Source: Micromonospora rhizosphaerae (GTDB lineage: Bacteria; Actinomycetota; Actinomycetes; Mycobacteriales; Micromonosporaceae). Taken from it: DNA of 64,000 bases. The DNA lies in contig NZ_FMHV01000002.1 in assembly GCF_900091465.1 (NCBI RefSeq), positions 496,001 to 560,000 of the forward strand, given 5' to 3'. The translations under genes and the position numbers were made by a program. The notes beneath the pieces are model-generated. The model had not been told where the DNA came from. It searched no databases and was given only the letters and a program-made list of their open reading frames with translations. Positions within the stretch are counted from its first letter, which is position 1. Each line of letters starts with the position of its first letter. Below are positions 1-8,253 of this stretch, piece after piece.

Positions 1-1097
1 GCCCAGGCCCGCTCGTCGCGCTGACCGCCCTGCCCGGCCCACCGGTCGTCCCGGGCCTGTCCAGCGCCGGAGCGTTCGTCACCCGGGACGCCGGCCCAGG
101 GATGGTCGTCGCGCGGGGCGGCCGACCAGGAGCGGTCGTCCCGGGCGGTGGCCTGGCCGGCCCACGGCCGGTCCTCGCCGGACCGGTCGCGATGGTCCGG
201 CTCGGCATACCCGGACCAGGAGCGCTCCTCCGGCTCGCCGCCCCAGGCCCGCTCCTCCGGCGCCGGGGACCAGCGGCCGGCGTACCCGCCGCCGTAGACG
301 TTGCCGGCCACCGATTCGCCACCGTCCACGATGGTGCGCCGGGTGGTGACGTGCACGGTCTCGGTGTGGTGGACCACCCCGACCTGGCGAGGGGCAGGCT
401 CCGGCCGGACCTCGTGCTCGGCGGCGCGGGGCGCGCCGTACACGCCGGGCTGGGCGGGACGTTCCGCTCCGTACCGGCCAGCGGGCTGCGGGCGGCGGGC
501 CGCCTCCTCCTCGTCACGCCGGTCGCCGGCGGATTGTCCCCAGCCCGTCGCCGCCTCGTCCTGGGCGGCGTAGCGGCCCCGGCCGGACGCGTCGTCGTAC
601 GTCTCGCTCGCCGGCACCCGGGCGCGCCCGCCGGCCGGCTCGTCGACGGCAGGGCCGGTGACACCCGCGGCGGCGACTGCCGCCGCGTCCAGCCGGCGAC
701 GCAGCGCGGTGACGGTCTCCTGGACCCGTTGGGCCTGGTCGAGCGCCTGGTTGCCACGCTGCGCGGCGGCCACGATCTCGCTGCGCAGTTCCCGCCGCAG
801 CTGCTCGACCTCGTCGAACAGCTGCTCGGAGCCGGCCGACCCGGCGCCGTCGGCGCGCAGCGCGATGGAGAGGCCGATCAGCACCAGGGCCAGGATGGCC
901 AGCACGGCGCCGAACCGCAGCGGGCCGGTGCCGTCGGCGACGAGCAGGATCAGCGCCGCCACGGGCGCGAGCCCGACACCGATCCAGAACAGGACGGTCA
1001 GCAGTGGCGAACTGCGCTTGTCGGCGGGGGCGATCGGGGCGGGCACGGCTGTGCAGAGTACCGAGAGTTTCCGCAGCAGGGAACGGGCCGAAAGCAT
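1..1097 (-). CDS. Membrane-anchored coiled-coil protein with repeat-rich tail (C-terminus cut by window edge)
   Basis: The reading frame is open from the ATG at 1097 to the window edge, so at least 365 residues are present and the C-terminus is missing. Residues about 31-80 form two hydrophobic segments (around LLTVLFWIGVGLAPV and FGAVLAILALVLIG). They are followed by a short Gln/Glu/Arg-rich stretch compatible with a coiled coil (SEQLFDEVEQLRRELRSEI). The rest is low-complexity and rich in Arg, Gly, Pro and Asp, and it ends in imperfect repeats of the type DDRxWAGQ/DERxWAG. I recognise no enzyme domain. The opposite strand also has open frames here, but their translations are Arg/Pro-rich composition artefacts. 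No convincing ribosome binding site was found before the ATG. Function unknown. Confidence 0.7.
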   Translation of the reverse strand, partial: MLSARSLLRKLSVLCTAVPAPIAPADKRSSPLLTVLFWIGVGLAPVAALILLVADGTGPLRFGAVLAILALVLIGLSIALRADGAGSAGSEQLFDEVEQLRRELRSEIVAAAQRGNQALDQAQRVQETVTALRRRLDAAAVAAAGVTGPAVDEPAGGRARVPASETYDDASGRGRYAAQDEAATGWGQSAGDRRDEEEAARRPQPAGRYGAERPAQPGVYGAPRAAEHEVRPEPAPRQVGVVHHTETVHVTTRRTIVDGGESVAGNVYGGGYAGRWSPAPEERAWGGEPEERSWSGYAEPDHRDRSGEDRPWAGQATARDDRSWSAAPRDDHPWAGVPGDERSGAGQARDDRWAGQGGQRDERAW

Positions 1098-1136
1098 CGT
1101 TGTCGGCCCGTTCCCCCACGGTGTCGCGCCGTCCGG

Positions 1137-1180
1137 CGCCGGTCGCCGACGGGTCCCGGAGAACCCGTCGGCGACCGGCG
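1137..1180 (-). terminator. Strong hairpin terminator after the osmoprotectant binding-protein gene
   Basis: An 18-bp perfect inverted repeat (arms 1137-1154 and 1163-1180, loop of 8 bases) lies about 60 bases past the stop codon of the binding-protein gene. There is no T-run, as is common in high-GC actinomycetes. The position suggests that it ends the minus-strand transporter transcript before the next gene starts at 1097. Confidence 0.65.
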
Positions 1181-1237
1181 ACTGCTCCGGGTCGCGGCGC
1201 GGCGTCAGACGCGCCGAGCCGGAATGGTCGTAGGCGA

Positions 1238-2242
1238 TCAGCTGGCGGCGAGCGCCCCGTCGGAGGAGAAGACCAGACCGACGCTGGCCGAGCCGGTCTT
1301 CAGCGCGTTCTTGGTCTGCGGACCGCCGGCGTCCAGCGAGCTGAACGAGCCGGCCTTGAAGTCGTAGACCTCGACCAGGCCGGCCTGGCACTTGGGCCGC
1401 TGCGGGCACTCGGGCGGGCCGGCCAGCACGGTGGCCTGGCCGGAGCACTTGCTGGCCAGCTCGGAGAGCGTGGCGACCTGGTACTTGTCGGCGAAGGCCT
1501 TGGTGACGGCGAAGGCGTTCTGGTCCTGGGCGGCGGACGGCTTGCCGAAGGTGATGCCGGCCTTGTCGCCGGCGGCCTTCAGCGCGCTGACCGTCTTGTC
1601 CAGGTCGGGCGAGGAGACCGGCTGGGCGTCCTTGCCGTTGGCCTTCGTGTTGAGGAACTCGGCCATGGTGGCGGCGTACTCCGGGACGACCTGGATCTCG
1701 CCCTTCTCCAGGGCCGGCTCGTAGAGCTCACGGTTGCCGATGGTCTGCACCTTGACCTGGTAACCGGCGGAGGTGAGCGCGATCTTGTAGAGCTCGGCGA
1801 GGGTCTGGCTCTCGCTGAAGTTGCCCGCGCCGACCACCATCGAGCCGCCCGAGCCCTTTTCGATGCCCTGCGTGAGGTTGTTGGCGTCGGCGAACGACTT
1901 GGCCGCCACCTGCGGGGTCTGGCGGTCGACGTCGACGGACTTGTTCAGTGCGATCAGCTTCGGCGTGTCCAGCGCCGCGGAGACCTTGTCCAGCGCGGCG
2001 ACGAGCTGCGGGCTGGCCGCCTTGGTGTTGATCGCCGGGAGGACGTTGTCGGTGTTCTGAAGCTTCTTGTCGTCGGCTAGGACGACCAACTGGTCGCCGA
2101 CGACCGGGGCGCAGCCCGCCCCGGAGGCGCCCTGCTCGGGCGCGTCGGTGCCGGAGGAACCGGCGTCACCACAACCGGTGAGGAGCCCGGCCGCGGTGAG
2201 GGCGCCAACGGCCCCGATCGCCAGGCGTGTACGTGCGCGCAT
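1238..2242 (-). CDS. Osmoprotectant (glycine betaine/choline-type) ABC transporter substrate-binding lipoprotein
   Basis: This 334-residue lipoprotein has a signal peptide ending in a lipobox (LLTGC, Cys24) and so should be anchored outside the membrane. The mature part carries the OpuAC/ProX-type fold signature: VGAGNFSESQTLAELYKIAL, followed by a region containing NRELYEPALEKGEIQVVPEY. This is the usual pattern of binding proteins for glycine betaine, choline and related quaternary amines. The two permease genes of the same system lie immediately upstream on this strand, and the ATPase gene diverges from them. A GGAAGG motif stands nine bases before the ATG. A 188-base gap separates it from the second permease gene, so it may have its own promoter. 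The exact substrate cannot be read from the sequence. Confidence 0.88.
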   Translation of the reverse strand: MRARTRLAIGAVGALTAAGLLTGCGDAGSSGTDAPEQGASGAGCAPVVGDQLVVLADDKKLQNTDNVLPAINTKAASPQLVAALDKVSAALDTPKLIALNKSVDVDRQTPQVAAKSFADANNLTQGIEKGSGGSMVVGAGNFSESQTLAELYKIALTSAGYQVKVQTIGNRELYEPALEKGEIQVVPEYAATMAEFLNTKANGKDAQPVSSPDLDKTVSALKAAGDKAGITFGKPSAAQDQNAFAVTKAFADKYQVATLSELASKCSGQATVLAGPPECPQRPKCQAGLVEVYDFKAGSFSSLDAGGPQTKNALKTGSASVGLVFSSDGALAAS

Positions 2243-2430
2243 GATGCCCGCCTTCCGTGTCCCGGCGCGGCCCGGTCGGGCCGGCCGCGTGTCCGACGAG
2301 CGATCCGTCTGCTCGGTCGCCCGCGAGGTCCACCCAACATCCTCTCCGGGGGGACCGACAACTTGTGGCGACCTTCGTCACCGGATCGTCACCCTTGGAT
2401 TGGAACGGACTCGCCGGGGCGTACCCGGGA

Positions 2431-3156
2431 TCAGCCACCGGCGACGGCGTCCGCCGCGCGGCGGCCGGCACGGCGGCGGGAGCGGCGCCGCAGCGGACGC
2501 GGGGTGACCATCCGCTCGACCAGCGCGAGGACCAGCTCGACGAGCAGCGCGAGCCCGGCCACCAGGACGCCCCCGGCGATGATCTGGCCGCCGCCGGCCG
2601 CGATGTCCAGCCCGAAGCCGGCCCGGATGATCTGGCCCAGCCCGCCGCCGTTGACGAAGGAGGCCAGCGCCGCCGTGGCGACCACCTGCACCGCGGCCGT
2701 CCGGAAGCCCGCGGCCAGGTACGGCACCGCGAGCGGCAGCTCGACCCGGCGCAGCAGCTGGCCGCCGGAGAGCCCCATCCCCCGCGCCGCGTCCCGGGCC
2801 TCCGGGTCGGCCTGCCGCACCCCGGTGTACGCGTTGGCCAGCAGCGGCGGCACCGCGAAGACGGCCAGCGCCACCACCACCGCCGGCCGCCCGAAGCCGA
2901 GGAAGGTCAGCGGCAGAATGGTGAGCAGGGCGAGCGTCGGGATCGCCAGGGTGACGTTGGACACCAGCAGCACCGAGCCGCCGCCCCGCCCGGTGTGCCC
3001 GAGCCAGAGCCCGAGCGGCCAGGCCACCAGGCAGCCCAGCAGCACCGCCGCGGCGGACATGGCCAGGTGCTCGCCGAGCCGGTCCAGGATGCCGCCGGGG
3101 TTGGTCCAGTTCAGCGGGTCGTTCAGCCAGACGACGGCCTGCTCGATCGCGCTCAT
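2431..3156 (-). CDS. Osmoprotectant ABC transporter permease (second subunit)
   Basis: A 241-residue inner-membrane permease of the BPD_transp_1 (OpuB/ProW) type with about five to six membrane segments. The cytoplasmic coupling loop is visible as DPEARDAARGMGLSGGQLLR, the EAA-like motif that contacts the ATPase. The chosen start (ATG at 3156) overlaps the stop codon of the upstream permease as ATGA, which implies translational coupling. A longer frame opens upstream but would overlap the neighbouring gene without need. Together with the permease at 3153-3839, the ATPase and the lipoprotein it should form one importer. Confidence 0.88.
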   Translation of the reverse strand: MSAIEQAVVWLNDPLNWTNPGGILDRLGEHLAMSAAAVLLGCLVAWPLGLWLGHTGRGGGSVLLVSNVTLAIPTLALLTILPLTFLGFGRPAVVVALAVFAVPPLLANAYTGVRQADPEARDAARGMGLSGGQLLRRVELPLAVPYLAAGFRTAAVQVVATAALASFVNGGGLGQIIRAGFGLDIAAGGGQIIAGGVLVAGLALLVELVLALVERMVTPRPLRRRSRRRAGRRAADAVAGG

Positions 3157-3839
3157 GAGACGCGCCCCCGCAGCCACGGCGTGAGCAGCCGGCCGATCCC
3201 GGCCAGGACCAGGTCCAGCACCAGCGCGAGCAGGACGCAGAGCACCGTGCCGGTCATGATCTGGGCCTTGTAGAAGTTGTTCTGGAAGCCGGCGAAGATG
3301 AGCTGGCCGAGCCCGCCGCGCCCGACCACCACCCCGACTGTGACCAGCGCCACCGTGGAGACGGTGGCCAGCCGCACGCCGGTGAGGATGCCCGGCAGGG
3401 CCAGCGGCAGCTCGACCCGGAACAGCCGGCCCCAGCGGCCGTACCCCATCCCCTCGGCCGCCTCGCGGACCTCGGGCGGCACCTGGTTCAGCCCGGCCAT
3501 CGCGTTGCGGACGATCACCAGGAGGGCGTAGAGCACCACCACGCTGAGCACGGTGATCGCGCCGATGCCCAGATAGGGCGCGAGGAAGGCGAAGAGCGCC
3601 AGCGACGGGATGGTGTAGAGCACGCCGGTGAGGGCCAGGATCGGCCCGGCGAGCGACCGGAACCAGTAGGCCGCCACCGCCAGCGGCAGCGCCACCAGGG
3701 CGGCGATCAGCACCGCCCGCCCGGTCAGCCAGGCGTGCTCGCGCAGGGCGGCGAGGATCGTGTCAGAGTTGTCCCGCACGTACTGCCAGGAGAACCACGG
3801 GTTACCCGGGTCGGCCCGGTAGCTCAGGTGGAAGGACAC
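3153..3839 (-). CDS. Osmoprotectant ABC transporter permease (first subunit)
   Basis: A 228-residue membrane permease of the same family as its downstream neighbour. Its EAA-like coupling loop is PPEVREAAEGMGYGRWGRLF. The apparent start is a GTG at 3839, two bases from the divergent GTG start of the ATPase gene, and no ribosome binding site is visible on this strand. Translation may therefore begin on a leaderless message, or further in (a GTG lies about 20 codons downstream). The stop overlaps the next permease start. Function follows from the family and the operon; the start codon is the uncertain part. Confidence 0.82.
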   Translation of the reverse strand: MSFHLSYRADPGNPWFSWQYVRDNSDTILAALREHAWLTGRAVLIAALVALPLAVAAYWFRSLAGPILALTGVLYTIPSLALFAFLAPYLGIGAITVLSVVVLYALLVIVRNAMAGLNQVPPEVREAAEGMGYGRWGRLFRVELPLALPGILTGVRLATVSTVALVTVGVVVGRGGLGQLIFAGFQNNFYKAQIMTGTVLCVLLALVLDLVLAGIGRLLTPWLRGRVS

Positions 3840-3841
3840 AC

Positions 3842-4843
3842 GTGGACGTTACCCCGGGGAGCACCGGAGACGCCGGGCCCAGCGCGGCGTCGATCACACT
3901 TGAGGGCATCCGCAAGCGCTATCCGGACGGGACCGAGGCGGTGCGCGAACTGAGCCTGGAGGTCAAGGCCGGCGAGCTGGTGGTGCTGATCGGCCCGTCG
4001 GGCTGCGGCAAGTCGACCGTGCTGCGGATGATCAACCGGTTGATCGAGCCGACCAGCGGTCGCATCCTGCTCGGCGATGAGGACGTCACCCGGGTCGACC
4101 CGGTGCAGCTGCGCCGGCGGATCGGGTACGTGATCCAGAACGTCGGCCTCTTTCCACACCAGACGGTCAGCGCCAACGTGGCGACCGTGCCCGGGCTGCT
4201 CGGCTGGCCCAGGGAGCGGACCCGCCGGCGGGTCGACGAGCTGCTGGAGCTGGTCGGGCTCGACCCGGCGCAGTTCGGCCGCCGCTACCCGCACGAGCTC
4301 TCCGGCGGTCAGCGGCAGCGGGTCGGGGTGGCCCGGGCGCTGGCCGCCGACCCGGTGGTGCTGCTGATGGACGAGCCGTTCTCGGCCGTCGACCCGATCG
4401 TGCGGACCCGGCTGCAGGAGGAGTTCCTCCGACTCCAGGCCGAGGTCCGCAAGACCATCGTGCTGGTCACCCACGACCTGGACGAGGCGGTCCGGCTGGG
4501 CGACCGGATCGCGGTGCTCTCCCAGGGCGGCCGGCTGGAGCAGTACGACACCCCGGCCGCCCTGCTCGGCGCGCCCGCCTCCCCGTTCGTCCGCGAGTTC
4601 GTCGGCGCCGACCGGGGCATCCGCCGGCTGGCGGTCACCCCGGTCACCCCGGAGGTGCTCGACCCGCTCCCGGCCGGTGGGACGGCCGACCTGCCGGCGG
4701 TGCCGTTGGGCACTTCGGCGTACGACGCGCTCGCCGTGCTGCTCACCTCGGCCGCCGACCATGCCGTGGTCACCGAGGACGAGCAGCCGGTCGGGCTGCT
4801 GAGCCGGGACCGGGTACTGGCCCTCGGTCAGCCGACTGACTAG
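3842..4843 (+). CDS. Osmoprotectant ABC transporter ATP-binding protein
   Basis: A 333-residue ABC ATPase. Walker A is GPSGCGKST (51-59), the Q-loop is near 99, the signature is LSGGQRQR (153-160) and Walker B is VVLLMDEP (172-179), followed by the switch His in VLVTHDLDEA. The C-terminal part after about 250 resembles a short CBS-like regulatory region, as in OpuCA-type subunits, which sense ionic strength. The GTG start at 3842 is preceded by GGAAGGA at 3830-3836. That site lies inside the first codons of the divergent permease gene. The stop codon overlaps the stop of the convergent membrane protein by four bases. Confidence 0.9.
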   Translation: MDVTPGSTGDAGPSAASITLEGIRKRYPDGTEAVRELSLEVKAGELVVLIGPSGCGKSTVLRMINRLIEPTSGRILLGDEDVTRVDPVQLRRRIGYVIQNVGLFPHQTVSANVATVPGLLGWPRERTRRRVDELLELVGLDPAQFGRRYPHELSGGQRQRVGVARALAADPVVLLMDEPFSAVDPIVRTRLQEEFLRLQAEVRKTIVLVTHDLDEAVRLGDRIAVLSQGGRLEQYDTPAALLGAPASPFVREFVGADRGIRRLAVTPVTPEVLDPLPAGGTADLPAVPLGTSAYDALAVLLTSAADHAVVTEDEQPVGLLSRDRVLALGQPTD

Positions 4844-5331
4844 GGCCGGCCCCGCCAGCCACCCAGGGTGGCGATGCCGATGATCCAGCCGGTGAAGAGT
4901 CCGTACTCCGCGCCGTCGCCGGCCGCCTGGAACGCGCCGACCAGCGACGGATTGGCCTTGATCAGCGCGGTGATCAAGGCCGCGAAGGCGCCCGCGAAGA
5001 TGTACGACGCCCAGCCGGCGAAGAACTGACTGAGCGTGCCCCGAGCCCTGGCGAGCTGGGATCCCGGGAGCAGGTAGAGGAAGAGCGCGGTGAGGGCGAC
5101 CACGAGGATCGCCTTCAGATCCGCGGCGAAGACGTCCTGTACCGAGTCGTTCGAGTTGAATCGCCAGGTGGGCCAGGCGAGGAGTCGCAGGAACCACCCG
5201 CCGGCCGTCTTCGGGTCGGTGTTGTTCGCGGCCCAGTCGACGTACCAGGGGCTGCCGAAGACCAGGACCAGGATGAGCGCGGCGAGCGTACCGGCGCCCG
5301 GTGCGCTCTTGTAACGGTTGGTGAGAGCCAT
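4840..5331 (-). CDS. Small four-helix membrane protein of unknown function
   Basis: A 163-residue protein with about four hydrophobic segments (around LAALILVLVFGSPWYV, ILVVALTALFLYLLPG, YIFAGAFAALITALI and GLFTGWIIGIATLGG). I recognise no family. I chose the ATG at 5331 over an upstream TTG because the latter adds only seven unsupported residues. Its stop (TAG on the minus strand) shares bases with the TAG stop of the ABC ATPase gene, so the two transcripts converge and overlap tail to tail. Confidence 0.72.
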   Translation of the reverse strand: MALTNRYKSAPGAGTLAALILVLVFGSPWYVDWAANNTDPKTAGGWFLRLLAWPTWRFNSNDSVQDVFAADLKAILVVALTALFLYLLPGSQLARARGTLSQFFAGWASYIFAGAFAALITALIKANPSLVGAFQAAGDGAEYGLFTGWIIGIATLGGWRGRP

Positions 5332-5407
5332 GGATCCGCTAGTTCCCAGCAAATCGACGTGCGCAAACGCGTCCGGCGATTTGCGGGAATACGCCCGGCT
5401 CGGCCGC

Positions 5408-5716
5408 TCAGTGCTTCATCAGGTAGTCGATGAAGGCGGCCCGCAGCACCGGCGCGGTCTCCTCGTAACCGTGGCCGGTCAACTCCCGCCAGAGGGCGGC
5501 CGCCTCGTCGATGGTCGGCCCGACCGAGTTGGGCGCCCCGTCCAGCGCGGCGGCCTCGTCCGCGTTCGGCAGGTGCCGCAGCACCGACCAGAAGAATCCG
5601 ACGTCACGGCGCTCCCGGGCCAGGGCGAACGCCCGCTGGCGCAGTTCCTCGGTGGGGAGCTTGTCGAGCTCGTCGAAGGTACGGCCGCCGGCGCCGGTGG
5701 CAGGAGTTTCGGTCAT
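5408..5716 (-). CDS. Conserved hypothetical protein, small and acidic
   Basis: A 102-residue soluble protein (MTETPATGAGGRTF...AFIDYLMKH) with no signal peptide or membrane segment and an acidic, helical composition (DELDKLPTEELRQRAFALA). No family was recognised. A much longer frame continues upstream but is Arg/Pro-rich and antisense-like, because it runs through the membrane protein at 5833-7053 in a different phase. The short version starting at 5716 is therefore preferred. It lies 116 bases downstream of that membrane-protein gene and may be cotranscribed with it. Confidence 0.6.
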   Translation of the reverse strand: MTETPATGAGGRTFDELDKLPTEELRQRAFALARERRDVGFFWSVLRHLPNADEAAALDGAPNSVGPTIDEAAALWRELTGHGYEETAPVLRAAFIDYLMKH

Positions 5717-5808
5717 GTCGCCGAGCCTAACCGCCGAGATCAGGTCCGGCCCGCCGGACCTGGCCGGGCGCGGGCCGCGGTCGCTTCGTGGAACGCCGGC
5801 GCGGCCGG

Positions 5809-5850
5809 TCAGCGGTCGTCGGCGTCGGCGGTTCAGCGGTCGTCGGCGTC
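5809..5850. repeat. 24-bp-period tandem duplication of the 3' end of the neighbouring gene
   Basis: The 18-base sequence TCAGCGGTCGTCGGCGTC occurs at 5809-5826 and again at 5833-5850. On the minus strand each copy encodes DADDR followed by TGA. The right-hand copy provides the actual end of the membrane protein at 5833-7053, and the left-hand copy repeats the last five codons and the stop in the spacer. Confidence 0.8.
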
Positions 5851-7053
5851 CCAGCGCTGCGGATCGGTCTCCCAGCGAGGGGCCTCCCACGGGTCGACCG
5901 TGGTCTCGGTGGTCCGAACCGGCAGCACCGGGGACCAGTTCTCGACCGTGCCGGACCGCCCCAACGACCAGCCGGCGCTGATGGTGCCGTCGCCGGCCGG
6001 TCCGGACTCGGTCACCTCGCCGGTCACCTCCCGGGGTCGACCGAGCGCCTCGACCAGCCGGGTGACCAGGAGCCCGGCGCCGAGGGCCGCCCCGCCGACG
6101 GCCCACCGGCTGACCGTCCAGCCGTGGGCCTGCGCCCAGGAGAGGAAGACCACGACCAGGCTGACCGCGATCAGCGTGCCGAAGACCCCGCCACGGCGGC
6201 CGTACGCGCTGGTGCCGGCGAGCATCGCCGTGCCGATCGCCAGCACCGACCAGTCCAGCCCCGAGACGGGCGCCACCGGCCCGGCACCGTTGGCCGCGAT
6301 CAGCACCCCGGCGAGCATGGCCAGCACGGTGGAGCCGACCAGCGCCAGGGCGGTCACCATCGCGGCGACCCCACCCCGGCGGCGGGCCGGGTCGGCGACC
6401 GGCCGGAACCGGCCGACCAACCGCCGGATCGCCTTGACCGCGCCGAACAATCCGCCGAGCACCGCCACCGCCGCGAATCCCACGAAGAGGTGGAAGGCCG
6501 TGCTGCGGGGGTCGTACCCGCCCTGGACCACGACCGGCGCGGCGCGCCGCTCGATGTACACGATCACGCCGGCCGCGCCGGCCAGGCTCGCCGCCCATCC
6601 GGGCACATGCAGCACCACCACCGCCAGGGCCAGGGCCAGCCCGCCCAGCGCGGCGACCAACAGCGCCGGCAGGACCGCCTCCCGGACACCCCGGTCGCCC
6701 TGCTCGGCGAAGTGCAGCGCGGCGGCCACCGCGACCGGACCGACCGCCAGGTTGACCGCGGCGGCGCGCAGGCTCAGCCCGGCGGCGAGGGCGAGCAGCC
6801 CGAGTGCGACCACGTCGACCAGCAGCGACCTCAGGCCGCCGCCGCGGAGCGCGTCCGCGTCCTCCCGCCAGAGCAGAAACGTCAGGGCGGCCAACCCGAC
6901 CAGCAGCAGGATCTCCCAGACCACGTGGACGGCGATCCGGTCCCGACCGGGCTCGCCGTGCAGGGGGTCGTCGAAGACGTTCTCCAGCACGGCCGCGGGC
7001 ACGCCGGAGGGCGGCTCCGCCAGGCCACCCCGGCCCGTTTCGTCGTACCCCAT
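5833..7053 (-). CDS. Polytopic membrane protein of unknown function
   Basis: A 406-residue integral membrane protein with roughly nine or ten predicted helices; loops are rich in Gly, Arg and Asp, and the hydrophilic C-terminus ends DADDR. No conserved domain is recognised. The ATG at 7053 was chosen because GGGAGG stands eight bases before it; an ATG at 7071 adds six residues but lacks such a site. It follows the folate genes and DUF3180 gene on the same strand, about 120 bases beyond, and could be read through from them. No role in folate metabolism can be claimed. Confidence 0.7.
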   Translation of the reverse strand: MGYDETGRGGLAEPPSGVPAAVLENVFDDPLHGEPGRDRIAVHVVWEILLLVGLAALTFLLWREDADALRGGGLRSLLVDVVALGLLALAAGLSLRAAAVNLAVGPVAVAAALHFAEQGDRGVREAVLPALLVAALGGLALALAVVVLHVPGWAASLAGAAGVIVYIERRAAPVVVQGGYDPRSTAFHLFVGFAAVAVLGGLFGAVKAIRRLVGRFRPVADPARRRGGVAAMVTALALVGSTVLAMLAGVLIAANGAGPVAPVSGLDWSVLAIGTAMLAGTSAYGRRGGVFGTLIAVSLVVVFLSWAQAHGWTVSRWAVGGAALGAGLLVTRLVEALGRPREVTGEVTESGPAGDGTISAGWSLGRSGTVENWSPVLPVRTTETTVDPWEAPRWETDPQRWDADDR

Positions 7054-7172
7054 GAACCGCGCCTCCCACATTGCCGGCCGTCCAGGTCCGACGCGCGGGC
7101 GGACCGGCGGCGGCCGTTGCTTCCGGTCGCCAGGGACGGTACCGCCGGGCAGGGGTGTGGGGAAGCCCCTGA

Positions 7173-7706
7173 TCAGCGCTGGCCCGGGCGGCTCTCCCGG
7201 TCGCCGGGCGGCGGGCGGTCCTCCTCGTCCTCCTGCTCCGGCACCCGGCAGGCCCGCTCCAGCCAGAGCCCGGCGCCCATCAGCGCGAGCGAGGCGAGCA
7301 GCCCGGCTCCCGCGGCCGGCCGGTCATCCATGGCGGCGTTGGTCCGCTCGACGAAGAGCCACCCGGTGAGCCCGGCGTAGAAGCCGGCGAAGATCGCCCC
7401 GGCCAGCGCGGAGGCCTTGGCCAGCACCACGAGCCGGGCGGCCAGCAGCGGGTTGACCGCGCCCCGCCCGGGCCGGCGCTCGATCCGGTTCCGGGTGTTC
7501 ACCGCTGCGTACCCCTCGAGCACCGCGAGGGTGGCCAGCGTGACCACCGGCAGCCAGGGCAGGTTCGGCGCGACCTCGTAGTAGAAGGCGCTGATCAGCA
7601 GCCAGGCCACCGCCGCGGCGGCGAGGCCGGCCACCACCAGCGTGGAGATCCGGGTCGGACCCATCCGGAAGCGGTCGGGATCGCGTGGGGACTGCGCCTG
7701 GGTCAT
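7173..7706 (-). CDS. DUF3180 family membrane protein
   Basis: A 177-residue protein with four hydrophobic segments (for example ISTLVVAGLAAAAVAWLLI and LPWLPVVTLATLAVLEGYAA) and the central motif NRIERRPGRGAVNPLLAAR, typical of the actinobacterial DUF3180 family that routinely follows folK. The ATG at 7706 has GGAG nine bases upstream. A GTG at 7721 is an alternative that adds five residues. It is 19 bases downstream of folK on the same strand and belongs to the folate operon by position. Its function is unknown. The tail is charged and probably cytoplasmic. Confidence 0.85.
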   Translation of the reverse strand: MTQAQSPRDPDRFRMGPTRISTLVVAGLAAAAVAWLLISAFYYEVAPNLPWLPVVTLATLAVLEGYAAVNTRNRIERRPGRGAVNPLLAARLVVLAKASALAGAIFAGFYAGLTGWLFVERTNAAMDDRPAAGAGLLASLALMGAGLWLERACRVPEQEDEEDRPPPGDRESRPGQR

Positions 7707-7725
7707 ACCGTCCGGCTCCACTGGG

Positions 7726-8253
7726 TCATGAGTCCGACTCTATCGCCAGATCCGGTCGTGGGCTGAGCTCCAGGGCGTCACCGGCGACGGGCTCGGCGTT
7801 GAGCAGGTCGGTGAGCCAGCCGTGCCCGGGCAGCCGCCCGTACGGCTGGATGTCGATCCACGGCCGCAGCACGAAGGCCCGCAGGTGGGCGCGGGGGTGC
7901 GGGAGGGTCAGCTCGGGGTCGTCGCTGAGCACCGGCTCGCCCGCGTCCTCCCAGACCGCGATGACGTCCACGTCCAGCGTGCGCGGCCCGAACCGGCGCT
8001 CGGGGTCGCGGATCCGCCCGGCCGCGTTCTCCGCGGCCCGGGCCCGGTCCAGCCAGTCGCGGGACGTCGCCGCCGGGTCCGCGACCAGCATCGCCGCGTT
8101 CAGGTACGCCGGCTGGTCGGCGTCCCCCCACGGTGGAGTCTCGTAGACCCCGGAGACCACCAGCACCGCGTCGCCGAGCGCGGTCACCACCGAGCGCAGG
8201 TGGGCCAGCCGATCGCCGAGGTTGCTGCCGATCGACAGCAGGGCCCGCGTCAT
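7726..8253 (-). CDS. folK: 2-amino-4-hydroxy-6-hydroxymethyldihydropteridine diphosphokinase
   Basis: HPPK transfers pyrophosphate from ATP to 6-hydroxymethyl-dihydropterin, the step before FolP. The 175-residue product shows the family hallmarks: LSIGSNLGDR at residues 6-15, the YETPPWGDADQPAYLNA region, and RRFGPRTLDVDVI with the metal-binding Asp pair, followed by LPHPRAHLRAFVL. Its ATG at 8253 overlaps the folB stop as ATGA, so translation is coupled. A larger frame runs on upstream but only duplicates the folB region in another phase. Confidence 0.95.
   Translation of the reverse strand: MTRALLSIGSNLGDRLAHLRSVVTALGDAVLVVSGVYETPPWGDADQPAYLNAAMLVADPAATSRDWLDRARAAENAAGRIRDPERRFGPRTLDVDVIAVWEDAGEPVLSDDPELTLPHPRAHLRAFVLRPWIDIQPYGRLPGHGWLTDLLNAEPVAGDALELSPRPDLAIESDS

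Noticed and set aside
2257-4843. Long plus- and minus-strand frames overlapping the ABC transporter genes
   Set aside because: High G+C makes several phases open. Their translations are Arg/Pro/Gly/Gln-rich without motifs, while the chosen phases carry clear ABC transporter signatures.
5318-7380. Plus-strand frames of 500-680 codons opposite the membrane-protein gene
   Set aside because: Composition is Arg/Pro/Ser-rich with no domain, and they mirror a gene with clear hydrophobic segments and a good ribosome site.
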